A stretch of DNA of 26,527 nucleotides, taken from positions 1 through 26,527 of the IMG/VR virus record IMGVR_UViG_3300046454_000984; one strand, given 5' to 3'. The stretch comes from a virus. Position 1 is the first letter of the stretch. Every line of letters starts with the position of its first letter. Made by a program: the position numbers and the translations under genes. Below, one piece after another: positions 14,825 through 21,034 of the stretch. Below the pieces are notes generated by a model. That model saw nothing but the letters and a program-made list of their open reading frames with translations, was not told the DNA's origin and searched no databases.

Positions 14825-15018
14825 GCAACGCCGAACCCGAACTCGACCCTGTCGCCGGACTGTCTGTCAGCACCGTGAAACTGATCCGCAACACGAAAGG
14901 CGTCAACTGGGAGATCCGTGTCAGCGAAGGTACGACGGAAGAGGAACTCGTCCGTCTGCGCACGCTCGCCGTCGCACAGCATGAGGCGCTCGCCGCGATG
15001 TTCCCGGAGAGCGCGTGA
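14821..15018 (+). CDS. Small phage protein of unknown function (65 aa)
   Basis: ATGA overlap with the upstream gene. After an acidic head the chain reads VKLIRNTKGVNWEIRVSEGT, then TEEELVRLRTLAVAQHEALA. The order 'strand with conserved NTKGVNWEI, then helix' is common in small phage proteins beside recombination genes, and may bind DNA or a partner, but it has no named function. It overlaps the following GTG. Confidence 0.65.
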   Translation: MSNAEPELDPVAGLSVSTVKLIRNTKGVNWEIRVSEGTTEEELVRLRTLAVAQHEALAAMFPESA

Positions 15019-15191
15019 CCACCAAGCATGCCCGCAAGAACGAGCGCCTAGACGCGCTCCGCCGCAAGCGCGACCTCGACCTGCGCGAGATCGGCACGGA
15101 GCTCGCGAACGGTAAGCAGCAGCTTGAAGAACGGGCCGCGCGCGCGCGAAAAGTCGTGTGGGATGACTTCCGAAGGGCGACAGGAAAGTGA
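15015..15191 (+). CDS. Short basic helical protein (58 aa)
   Basis: GTG 15015 overlaps the upstream TGA (GTGA) and the frame ends at TGA 15189-15191, overlapping the next GTG. The product is very basic and helical (TTKHARKNERLDALRRKRDL ... QLEERAARARKVVWDDFRRA), with Arg/Lys throughout. It may bind nucleic acid. Overlap at both ends supports it as a gene although it is short. Confidence 0.55.
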   Translation: MTTKHARKNERLDALRRKRDLDLREIGTELANGKQQLEERAARARKVVWDDFRRATGK

Positions 15192-15541
15192 CCGACTTGA
15201 TGACTGAGCTGAAAGAAGCAAACGCCCGGTGCGAGCGGTGGGCTGAGGACTGCGAGAAGGCGCTGGGCCACATCGCCAGGTTGGAGGCTGAGCGGGACGA
15301 GGCGAAAACGCTGCTTCGTGAAGGCTTGGTGTCTGCTGCTCGGGCCTGCGAGCACGTAGAGGCTGAGCAGGATGACGAGATAGCTCGTCGTGTCGCGCTC
15401 GAACAGGATCGCTCTGATTGGAGAGAGCGCGCCATCAGGCTGCGGGCAGCACTTACCCGTGTTGACTCGGCGTGCGAGGCACTCAGTGACGAGGACGCTG
15501 CTTTCATCCGTGCTGCTCTGGCTGGCGAGGAGAATCCGTGA
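15188..15541 (+). CDS. Coiled-coil protein 1 of a tandem pair (117 aa)
   Basis: GTG 15188 overlaps the upstream stop. The chain is heptad helix nearly throughout (ANARCERWAEDCEKALGHIA, 'RLEAERDEAKTLLREGL', 'EQDRSDWRERAIRLRAALTR'). It shares the DNA block that encodes RLEAERDE with the next gene and ends in AALAGEENP, whose GAGGAG codons serve as the SD of the next gene. The similarity suggests duplication. Function unknown; a structural or scaffold role is only a guess. Confidence 0.65.
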   Translation: MTDLMTELKEANARCERWAEDCEKALGHIARLEAERDEAKTLLREGLVSAARACEHVEAEQDDEIARRVALEQDRSDWRERAIRLRAALTRVDSACEALSDEDAAFIRAALAGEENP

Positions 15542-15542
15542 G
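15512..15542 (+). repeat. Gene-junction repeat, copy 1
   Basis: The 31 bases over the end of coiled-coil gene 1 and the start of gene 2 match the junction at 15937-15967 at 28 of 31 positions. They encode the AAL.GEE(N/K)P end of one protein, hold the SD (GAGGAGAA) and reach into the start codon of the next gene. A looser third copy lies at 16256-16292. Confidence 0.75.
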
Positions 15543-15966
15543 CGTTGAGAACGTCCAGTATGCCGAGCAGTTGCTAGCGCGCGTCGCCGAGTTGAAGGCT
15601 GAGCGGGACGAATGGCGTGAAACGGCTGGGCGCTGGCGGCGAGACAACGACGTTCTTGTTCTTCAGGTCGCCAGGTTGCGTCGTCAGTACATGGACGCAG
15701 CCGAAATCATGGAGGCTGAGCGGGACAAGCGCATCGCCGAGTTGGAGGCTAAGTGGCCGTGCGAGAAGGCCGAGGCGCGGGTCGCCGAGTTGGAGGCGAT
15801 GGCCTTCGGCGTAGACGGGCAGACGTTGCAGGCCCGCATCGCCGAGTTGGAGGCTGAGCGGGACAGGCTGCGGGCGACTCTCGGCCGAATACGGAACGCC
15901 CCTTGTTCCCATTGTTGGGGAAACGAGTGGGCTGATGCTGCTCTGACTGGCGAGGAGAAGCCATGA
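15538..15966 (+). CDS. Coiled-coil protein 2 with repeated AELEAERD units (142 aa)
   Basis: GTG 15538 overlaps the upstream stop. The sequence holds four near-identical units ('RVAELKAERD', 'RIAELEAKW', 'RVAELEAMA', 'RIAELEAERD'), copied in DNA as (g/a)tcgccgagttggaggct and followed in part by gagcgggac. This suggests recent expansion by slippage or recombination. The C-terminus has CSHCWGNEWADAALTGEEKP with one CxxC and the junction end motif. The protein is probably a long helix; function unknown. Alternative: a variable-length spacer or decoy protein. Confidence 0.65.
   Translation: MSVENVQYAEQLLARVAELKAERDEWRETAGRWRRDNDVLVLQVARLRRQYMDAAEIMEAERDKRIAELEAKWPCEKAEARVAELEAMAFGVDGQTLQARIAELEAERDRLRATLGRIRNAPCSHCWGNEWADAALTGEEKP
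15583..15868 (+). repeat. Degenerate tandem repeats within coiled-coil gene 2
   Basis: Copies of the block tcgccgagttggaggct start near 15584 (with 'aag' for 'gag'), 15734, 15781 and 15840; a fifth related copy lies in the upstream gene at 15272-15301. Two copies are followed by gagcgggac. Copies are in frame, as expected of expansion of a coiled-coil heptad unit. Confidence 0.7.
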
Positions 15967-15967
15967 G
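15937..15967 (+). repeat. Gene-junction repeat, copy 2
   Basis: The same layout as at 15512-15542: codons for AALTGEEKP, the embedded SD GAGGAGAAG, and an ATGAG start overlap. Only three positions differ from copy 1. The differences include the start codon itself, ATG here and GTG in copy 1. Confidence 0.75.
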
Positions 15968-16028
15968 TGTCCTGTGGTGGGGATTCGCGGATGCGAAGGG
16001 ATGGATTTGCTTCCGGGTGAAGCCGTGA
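15963..16028 (+). CDS. Possible 21-aa microprotein
   Basis: ATG 15963 overlaps the upstream TGA and has the GAGGAG SD of the junction repeat; it reads MSVLWWGFADAKGWICFRVK P and stops at TGA 16026-16028, which overlaps the GTG of the next ORF. Overlap at both ends and a good SD favour translation. It may only carry ribosomes to the next gene. No domain. Confidence 0.35.
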   Translation: MSVLWWGFADAKGWICFRVKP

Positions 16029-16297
16029 CCGCCGGGGCTGACCGCGCCGACCGCATCCGGGAAGCACTCCTGATGGTTGAGGGCGCGAGCGCTTGGCGTA
16101 CAGAACGAATAGGTGTCTGGTGCTTCACGGAGGAGGAGCCGCCAAGCGCAGACATCCCCCCGGGTTCGGTGGTGCTGACCGCCGACGAGGCTAAACGGGT
16201 GCGGCACGCTCTGACATGGGAAGGTGGGGTCCCGCCTGCGCTTGACGACTGTCTCGCTGCTCTCGCGTTGCTTGGCGAGGAGAAGTCCGATGTATGA
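16025..16297 (+). CDS. Small protein of unknown function with GEEK end motif (90 aa)
   Basis: GTG 16025 overlaps the stop of the 21-residue ORF; an alternative GTG at 15974 would add 17 residues but has no SD at a proper distance. The chain (ADRIREALLMVEGASAWRTE, then 'SVVLTADEAKRVRHALTWEG') is mixed alpha/beta and ends in LALLGEEKSDV, echoing the two upstream genes. No family is recognised; the shared C-terminus points to cassette-like assembly of this gene row. Confidence 0.6.
   Translation: MTAGADRADRIREALLMVEGASAWRTERIGVWCFTEEEPPSADIPPGSVVLTADEAKRVRHALTWEGGVPPALDDCLAALALLGEEKSDV
16256..16292 (+). repeat. Gene-junction repeat, copy 3 (diverged)
   Basis: It starts with the same gctgctct, has an insertion (cgcgttgc), and then again holds tggcgaggagaag before the ATG of the next gene. 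The amino acids LGEEK are kept. The longer spacing gives an 8-base overlap between neighbouring genes. Confidence 0.55.
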
Positions 16298-16592
16298 CAC
16301 CATTCTCAGTTGTCCGAACTGCGGACTAGAACATCGTCTGGTCGCGGACAATGTGGTGGAGCACCGTGACGCCCTGATCCGTGCGGGTGACGTGCTCGCC
16401 ACCCGGCTAGACGAAACACCCGTGCCATCGCGCTTCGGGTTCGAGGATCTCGACAAGGCAAAGATGCAGCAGCAGGCGGTGCGAGAATGGCTCGCCATAG
16501 CCCACCCAAACGGGGAAGGCCACGTAGACGCGACCACGGTCGGCGAACGCGGCGAACGATCGGGCATGACGTGGGACGAAGCGACAGAATGA
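16290..16592 (+). CDS. Protein with N-terminal CPNC half-ribbon (100 aa)
   Basis: ATG 16290 lies 8 bases inside the upstream gene with the repeat-borne SD. Near the N-terminus is ILSCPNCGLEHRL, one CxxC typical of half a zinc ribbon; no second pair follows, so metal binding would need a dimer or His residues. The rest is charged and helical (LDKAKMQQQAVREWLAIAHP) with a His/Asn-rich end. Function unknown. Confidence 0.6.
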   Translation: MYDTILSCPNCGLEHRLVADNVVEHRDALIRAGDVLATRLDETPVPSRFGFEDLDKAKMQQQAVREWLAIAHPNGEGHVDATTVGERGERSGMTWDEATE

Positions 16593-16819
16593 CGCTGCAC
16601 GTTCTCCGTGTCCGTACCCGTGAGATTCGCCGGAAGCCCGTCGGCGAACGCTGGTGCTTCAACTGCCGCAAACGGCTAGAGCACGCAATCGTGGTCACGG
16701 CGCCCGTCGACCCGATGAGCTACTACGGCCCGAATTGGGCGTATGAATGCGCGCGCTGCAAGGGCGACCACGTTGATTTTCCGGGCTGTTTCTCAGGTCG
16801 GGAATGGGCGGACGAGTGA
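16589..16819 (+). CDS. Small zinc-ribbon protein (76 aa)
   Basis: ATG overlaps the upstream stop. Two CxxC pairs (RWCFNCRKRLEH and YECARCKGDH) are 35-40 residues apart with a basic N-terminus (LRVRTREIRRKP), as in zinc-ribbon miniproteins. Nucleic-acid binding is likely by analogy. One of several Cys-pair miniproteins in this half of the window. Confidence 0.6.
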   Translation: MTLHVLRVRTREIRRKPVGERWCFNCRKRLEHAIVVTAPVDPMSYYGPNWAYECARCKGDHVDFPGCFSGREWADE

Positions 16820-17034
16820 CGTCGCGTGAGAGGGCATGGGCCACGCCTGTCCCGGCTCTCTCACGGGGCGCCACCCGAGACGCGACACTCCGCTCTCTCC
16901 CCAGGGCGGCGCTCCACAGGTTGCCGCGCCCGGGCAGGTCAGCGGGAGAGCGGCGGGGCTATGCAGGTTCGACTCCTGCCCCCGCTGACTACATCACCCG
17001 GACAGCCGCCTACCCCGAGTCAGGCGAGCGGTGA
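16816..17034 (+). CDS. Gap-bridging ORF (72 aa), coding status doubtful
   Basis: GTG 16816 overlaps the upstream stop and the TGA (17032-17034) overlaps the sbcD GTG, so the ORF fills the gap exactly. The product is Arg/Ala/Pro-rich (MTSRERAWATPVPALSRGAT ... RLPRPGRSAG) and lacks a recognisable fold. The DNA underneath contains the two-hairpin element and the tRNA-like hairpin, and the 2-base indel between the two element copies shifts this frame. So selection here appears to act on the nucleic acid; this may be a carrier frame for ribosomes. Confidence 0.3.
   Translation: MTSRERAWATPVPALSRGATRDATLRSLPRAALHRLPRPGRSAGERRGYAGSTPAPADYITRTAAYPESGER
16826..16915 (+). ncRNA. Two-hairpin element, copy A (upstream of sbcD)
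   Basis: P1: GTGAGAGGGC (16826-16835) pairs with GCTCTCTCAC (16855-16864), 10 bp with one G-U. P2: 16865-16876 (GGGGCGCCACCC) pairs with 16904-16915 (GGGCGGCGCTCC), 11 of 12 bp with one G-U and one mismatch. P1 and P2 abut and could stack. The P2 loop and its 3' strand are nearly the same sequence as copy B at 18168-18276, differing by a CT duplication and one base over about 31 bases. Stem partners differ while pairing is kept. Confidence 0.5.
16938..16989 (+). other. tRNA-like minihelix (T-arm present, anticodon arm missing)
   Basis: GCAGG-TTCGACT-CCTGC (16963-16979) is a perfect T-arm. Just upstream, GGTCAGCGGGAGAGCG looks like a tRNA D-arm, but only ten bases lie between it and the T-arm, so no anticodon arm fits. 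GTCAGCGGG (16938-16946) pairs over 9 bp with CCCGCTGAC (16981-16989), closing a hairpin of about 52 bases. No CCA is encoded. It may be a tRNA remnant, a tRNA mimic or an RNA-processing signal. Confidence 0.4.
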
Positions 17035-18155
17035 GAATACTCCTCGCATCCGACCTCCAACTCGAATCCGGACAGGCGCTCGGGCACGGCGAGTACGGGC
17101 CCGGCAGCCGCTTCGCAGACCAGGAAGCCATGCTCGACCAGATCGCGCGCATTGCCGTGGCCGAAGGCGTGCGGTTGGCGATCCTAGCCGGGGACACGTT
17201 CGACCGCTCGAAGCCGTCGCCGTGGGCGATCCTTGCGCTGCAGAAGTTCCTCGCCCACATCGACGAGGCGATCATCATCTCCGGCAACCACGACGTCAAA
17301 TCGCTGGCGTTGCCGTCCGTGCTCGGCTGCTTCGAGGACGCCAATCACGTCGAGGTGTTCGACAAGCCATCCGTCAAGATCGTGGAGAACGAGTTCCGCA
17401 TCAGCATGCTCCCATGGATGCCGTCAGCCGCGTTCGACGCGGCTGGGCCGACAGACCGGGATGAGCGCAACGACTGGATCGGCCAGAAGCTAGGTGCCGT
17501 CGCGCGGGAACTCGGCAACCATCACTTCGACGGCCGCCGCATCCTGATCGGCCACTGGTCGATCCGCGGCGCCTCCACGTCCACCGGCATCGGCGTGGAC
17601 GTGTTCCGCGAGCCGCTCGTCCCGCTGGAAGCGCTCACGTCCGGCTACGACCTTGTCGCGTTCGGTCACATCCACAAGATCCAGGTGCTGAACGAGACCC
17701 CGCCCGTCCTGTACTTAGGCGGCCCGTGGGTGAACAACTTCGGGGAGGCGAACGAGCCGCACGGCGTCTGGATATACGACACCGAACTGCCCGAGATGCG
17801 CTTCGTGCCGGTCAAGGACCCGCGGAAGTTCGTGACGGTCGACCTCGAACCATACGACGCACTGCCCGATGATCTGGCTGACACGGTCGTACGTATTCGC
17901 TACACCGTCACCGAGGATGAGGCGCAACAGATCGACCAGGCTGGCATCCGCAAGGCAGCCGCAGAGAGCGGCGCGCACAAAGTCTTCATCCAGCCGACCG
18001 TGCTGAAGAAGAGCCGGGCACGCATCGAAACGTCGGCGGAGGCGCTGGACGACGGCCAGACCGTCGACCTATGGCTCGAGCTCGACCGCCCATCGCCAGA
18101 CCGGCGGAAACGCATCCTCGCCTTGCACGACGAGATTCGGGACGGGATCATCTAA
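17031..18155 (+). CDS. sbcD: SbcD/Mre11-like nuclease subunit (374 aa)
   Basis: GTG start giving MRILLASDLQLESG, in line with the usual 'MRiLh.SDwHLG' start. Calcineurin-like phosphoesterase motifs follow in order: D8 (motif I), GDTFD 54-58, GNHD 85-88, GHW 174-176 (H175) and GHIH 212-215. Motif I has Gln10 where the metal-binding His normally sits (SDLQ instead of SDxH). The C-terminal third would dock onto the ATPase subunit. With the downstream SbcC it should form a dsDNA-end nuclease that trims or opens hairpin ends in replication and recombination, like T4 gp46/gp47. Gene order (nuclease first) is standard. The rest of the active site is intact. Confidence 0.9.
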   Translation: MRILLASDLQLESGQALGHGEYGPGSRFADQEAMLDQIARIAVAEGVRLAILAGDTFDRSKPSPWAILALQKFLAHIDEAIIISGNHDVKSLALPSVLGCFEDANHVEVFDKPSVKIVENEFRISMLPWMPSAAFDAAGPTDRDERNDWIGQKLGAVARELGNHHFDGRRILIGHWSIRGASTSTGIGVDVFREPLVPLEALTSGYDLVAFGHIHKIQVLNETPPVLYLGGPWVNNFGEANEPHGVWIYDTELPEMRFVPVKDPRKFVTVDLEPYDALPDDLADTVVRIRYTVTEDEAQQIDQAGIRKAAAESGAHKVFIQPTVLKKSRARIETSAEALDDGQTVDLWLELDRPSPDRRKRILALHDEIRDGII

Positions 18156-18280
18156 TGATCGACGCTGCGCGACGGGGGCACACTACAACGAGATCCGGGA
18201 CGACTCGCTGTATGCCTCCGTCGCGGAGCGCCGACTCGAGTCGGACGACACTCCGCTCTCCCCAGGTCGGCGCTCCTTGA
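18155..18280 (+). CDS. Gap-bridging ORF (41 aa), coding status doubtful
   Basis: ATG 18155 (TAATG overlap with the sbcD stop) runs to TGA 18278-18280, overlapping the sbcC TTG. The product is Arg/Thr/Ser-rich (MIDAARRGHTTTRSGTTRCM ...), with no fold. The frame that continues into sbcC has higher third-position GC here but no ATG, GTG or TTG. The segment contains copy B of the two-hairpin element. As with the ORF before sbcD, it may act only in translational coupling. Confidence 0.25.
   Translation: MIDAARRGHTTTRSGTTRCMPPSRSADSSRTTLRSPQVGAP
18168..18276 (+). ncRNA. Two-hairpin element, copy B (abuts the sbcC start codon)
   Basis: P1: CGCGACGGGGGC (18168-18179) pairs with GCCTCCGTCGCG (18214-18225), 12 bp with one G-U. 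P2: GGAGCGCCGAC (18225-18235) pairs perfectly with GTCGGCGCTCC (18266-18276), sharing one base with P1. A 14-base palindrome (18231-18244, CCGACTC/GAGTCGG) offers a competing fold. The P2 3' strand ends right before the TTG of sbcC, so the fold covers the usual SD region. The shared block with copy A runs 18246-18276. Confidence 0.55.
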
Positions 18281-20421
18281 TACCGCTGCGTCTCGCAGCC
18301 TCGCACTACGGGCCGTACGAATCCCTGTCGTGGCAACCGCCGCGCGGCCTCACCGCCATCCTCGGACAGAACGCGGGCGGCGAAGGCATCTCGTCGAACG
18401 GAGCTGGCAAGACGAAGCTCCTCGAGATCCTCCCGATCGCGTTGTTCGGACCGCGGCTGCCGTGGGGTGAGTACGTCACAACAGGCACCGTCGAGGAGAA
18501 GTGCACGGTCGCGCTCGAGTTCGAACATCGCGACTACCAGTACAAGGTCGTGCGCAACTTCGATCCCCGCGGACGCGGCAAGACTTCGCTCGACCTGAAC
18601 TTGCTCGGCGACGACCTGCAGTGGATCCCGATGACCCGCGAGTCCCAGTCCGAGACGCAGAAGGTAATCGACGATCTGCTCGGCATGAGCGAGGAGACGT
18701 TCTCCCAGTCCGTGTTCGCCGCGCAGGGCGCTCAGCATTTCGCCGACCCTGCGCTCACTCCGGCGCAGCGCAAAGCGGTGCTGTCGGAAGCGCTCGGACT
18801 CGACGAGTGGGCGCGGTTGGCCGCTGCCGCCACCGAGCGCCGCCGCCTCGCCGAGGCGGAACAGGAGAAGATCGCCGCTAGCCTCGGCGACCGCCCCGAC
18901 CCGGAGACCGTGGCCGCGGTCGAGACATCGCTCATGGAGATGAACAACCAGAAGATGAACCTGGAGGCAGACCTCGCCAAGATCGAGGAGGCGCTCGGCA
19001 TCGCCCGCGCGCGCGCCGAAGAGATTGCCTTGGCGGTCGCCCGCCGCCTAACACTGGCGGCCGAGCACGAAGCCGCTAAGGCCGACTTCAAGCGGATAGA
19101 CGAGATCGTCCGGCAGGGCGTGCGCGCCCGCGAGTTGGCTACCGAACTGCTGCCGCAGATCGCGGAGGAGTCGAAGATCGCCGCGTCCGTCCCCGAGCTC
19201 GAGGCGGAACTGGAGCGACGCCGCGTGGCTGACGGACTCATCGCGGAGCGCGACCGACGCCGAGTCGAGGGACGAGCTCTTGCCGCGCGCGCCGAGTCGT
19301 TCGCACAACGCAGCAGCGATGTAAACGCGCAGATCGCCGCGACCGAATCCCAGGCCTTCGCTGTCTGCGATCGCTGCAACCGGCCGGTCGACGACGCCTC
19401 CCGCGAGACCGTGCTCAACAGTCTCCGCCGCGACTTCATCACCCTGCAGCAGGAGCTCGATCGTCTTGCGGCTGAAGCCCAGAACGAGTTCGATCTCGCC
19501 GACGCTATCATCGTCCGACCCGGCGACGACATCTCGACGTCGGACGTTCAGGCGATGCTGTCCGCCGCCCGCCAGTCCGCAGAAACCCTCGTCCGCCTCG
19601 AGGAACGCTACGAGGCTGTGGGCGCCGTCCTCGCCGACACCGAACAGGAATCCCTCAGCGACGCGCACCGTGCCGCCACCGAGCGACTGGCGCAGGCAGA
19701 GCAGGCTCGAGGAGCGTCCGTCGCGGACGCTGAACCCGACCTGGAATCCGTCAACTCGATCGAGTCCGCCGCCAAGCTGAAGCGCGACCAGTTGATCATG
19801 CTGGCCGCCAGCCAAGGGGCCGCAAAGGAACGGCTCGAAACTTTGCAGCGCGCGCGCGCCGAAACCGACGATGCCGCCGAACGATTGGAAGGTCTCAACC
19901 TCGAGATCGCCGACCTCCGCTACATGGAGCTCATGTACGGCCGGGACGGCATCCCCGCGCTGCTCCTCGAAGGGCAGGCGATCCCGCAGATCGAGCAGGA
20001 GGCCGAACGCGTCCTGCGCGCCCTCGGCACGAACTTCCGTGTCGAGCTCCGCACGCAGCGCGACCTGAAAACCGACGCCGACCGCAAGAAGGAAACGCTC
20101 GACGTGATCGTGTCCGACGACGCCGGGGAGCGGTCGTACGCGTCGTTCTCCGGCGGCGAGCGCACCCGGATCAACCTGGCGCTCCGCATCGGTCTTGCTC
20201 GCTTGATTGCGAGTCGCAAAGGTGCGGACATGCGAACGCTCTGCCTCGACGAACCCGAGTTCCTCGACGCGGAAGGGTTGCGTCGGCTGCCGGAAGTGCT
20301 GCGCTGCCTCACCGAGTTCGACACGGTGCTCGTGATCTCCCACGACGAGGCGCTATCCGACCAGTTCGACCAGACCGTCACCGTCGTCCGCGACGGAGAA
20401 CGATCCACGGTGCAGGCATGA
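18277..20421 (+). CDS. sbcC: SbcC/Rad50-like SMC-family ATPase (714 aa)
   Basis: TTG start gives MIPLRLAASHYGPYESLSW, the classic SbcC N-terminus. Walker A is SSNGAGKT (residues 39-46) within ILGQNAGGEGISSNGAGKT, slightly longer than usual between 'GqN' and 'GKT'. A long coiled coil follows with the zinc-hook CDRC (C364/C367) near the middle, then the coiled coil returns. The signature is FSGGERTR (about 624-631), Walker B LCLDEPE (D658, E659) and the H-loop VISHDE. At 714 aa it is compact beside bacterial SbcC (about 1000 aa), as in phage gp46-type proteins. It works with SbcD on DNA ends. An unusual hairpin abuts its start. Confidence 0.92.
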   Translation: MIPLRLAASHYGPYESLSWQPPRGLTAILGQNAGGEGISSNGAGKTKLLEILPIALFGPRLPWGEYVTTGTVEEKCTVALEFEHRDYQYKVVRNFDPRGRGKTSLDLNLLGDDLQWIPMTRESQSETQKVIDDLLGMSEETFSQSVFAAQGAQHFADPALTPAQRKAVLSEALGLDEWARLAAAATERRRLAEAEQEKIAASLGDRPDPETVAAVETSLMEMNNQKMNLEADLAKIEEALGIARARAEEIALAVARRLTLAAEHEAAKADFKRIDEIVRQGVRARELATELLPQIAEESKIAASVPELEAELERRRVADGLIAERDRRRVEGRALAARAESFAQRSSDVNAQIAATESQAFAVCDRCNRPVDDASRETVLNSLRRDFITLQQELDRLAAEAQNEFDLADAIIVRPGDDISTSDVQAMLSAARQSAETLVRLEERYEAVGAVLADTEQESLSDAHRAATERLAQAEQARGASVADAEPDLESVNSIESAAKLKRDQLIMLAASQGAAKERLETLQRARAETDDAAERLEGLNLEIADLRYMELMYGRDGIPALLLEGQAIPQIEQEAERVLRALGTNFRVELRTQRDLKTDADRKKETLDVIVSDDAGERSYASFSGGERTRINLALRIGLARLIASRKGADMRTLCLDEPEFLDAEGLRRLPEVLRCLTEFDTVLVISHDEALSDQFDQTVTVVRDGERSTVQA

Positions 20422-20591
20422 GCGTCATCACCTTCGAGCAGCTCGGCGTGATCACCGAGGAGATCCCATGCGCCAAGTGCGGAGAGATCACCACCGTCCA
20501 CGCGCTCGGCTGGTCGGCCATGCCGGACGTCGGCAACTACGTCGGCTCGTGCTGCCGCAAATACATCGGCGACCTCGACTGGGACGAGTGA
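20418..20591 (+). CDS. Cys-pair miniprotein (57 aa)
   Basis: ATGA overlap with sbcC; ends in TGATG overlap with the next gene. The sequence MSVITFEQLGVITEEIP is followed by CAKCGEITTVHALGW and GSCCRKYIGDLDW, so a CxxC and a CC pair could bind one zinc. Tight overlap at both ends supports it as a gene. Function unknown; nucleic-acid or protein binding by analogy. Confidence 0.6.
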   Translation: MSVITFEQLGVITEEIPCAKCGEITTVHALGWSAMPDVGNYVGSCCRKYIGDLDWDE

Positions 20592-20788
20592 TGACCCCCG
20601 ACGAAGTCTCTCAGCGCGTCATTGTGATCAGCGCCCACAGCGACGATCCGTCGCAATCACATTACGAGGCGGACGCGCTCTACCGTGACGTGCTAAAGGC
20701 CATCGCAGACGGCGCCGCCGATGCTCCGCTGCTGGCCAGCCGAGCGCTCCGAGTCGAGGAGCTAGACCTAACGAGGTGGTACGAGTGA
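20591..20788 (+). CDS. Small protein of unknown function (65 aa)
   Basis: The ATG shares one base with the upstream TGA. It reads MTPDEVSQRVIVISAHSDDP, then 'QSHYEADALYRDVLKAIADG' and an acidic end. A mixed alpha/beta pattern is likely; no motif known. Continues the overlapping gene row behind sbcC. Confidence 0.55.
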   Translation: MTPDEVSQRVIVISAHSDDPSQSHYEADALYRDVLKAIADGAADAPLLASRALRVEELDLTRWYE

Positions 20789-20991
20789 TCGTCACGTTCC
20801 TCATGTCCTGCGGCGACAACGAGCGCTTCGACGAGGACGCCGCGGTCAACCTGATCGGCACCGTCACTGTCCTCGACATCGGCGGCGACAAGACCGCCGT
20901 CCTCATCACAGCCGCCGAGCTAGTAGACGGCGGCGAGGCCATCTACCTCACCTGTCGCGTGCCCGACGAGATCGCGGCGCGCATCCAGTGA
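20785..20991 (+). CDS. Small protein of unknown function (68 aa)
   Basis: GTG 20785 overlaps the upstream stop and sits 5-6 bases after GAGGTGG (20773-20779), so it is preferred over the GTG at 20776. The protein is beta-rich (VTFLMSCGDNERFDEDAAVN, 'LIGTVTVLDIGGDKTAVLIT') and ends in an acidic helix (VPDEIAARIQ). No family is recognised. Confidence 0.55.
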   Translation: MIVTFLMSCGDNERFDEDAAVNLIGTVTVLDIGGDKTAVLITAAELVDGGEAIYLTCRVPDEIAARIQ

Positions 20992-21034
20992 CCACCGATA
21001 CGTTCGTCCATCGTCAACCCGAAGGAGGTGGGTT

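Noticed and set aside
15583-15868. CRISPR-like array
   Set aside because: The repeats are in frame within a coiled-coil gene, degenerate and unevenly spaced; there are no regular spacers.
16915-16990. A complete tRNA gene
   Set aside because: The T-arm is clear, but no anticodon arm fits between the D-arm-like part and the T-arm, and bases 72 upstream do not pair as an acceptor stem.
18231-18244. Palindrome CCGACTCGAGTCGG as a stand-alone operator
   Set aside because: It lies inside the P2 5' strand and loop of the two-hairpin element and occurs once, so it is more simply a competing fold; a protein site cannot be excluded.
19048-20343. Reverse ORF of 431 codons opposite sbcC
   Set aside because: It is the antisense of the strongly supported sbcC frame; high-GC codon use leaves long open antisense frames. 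No domain and no promoter were seen.
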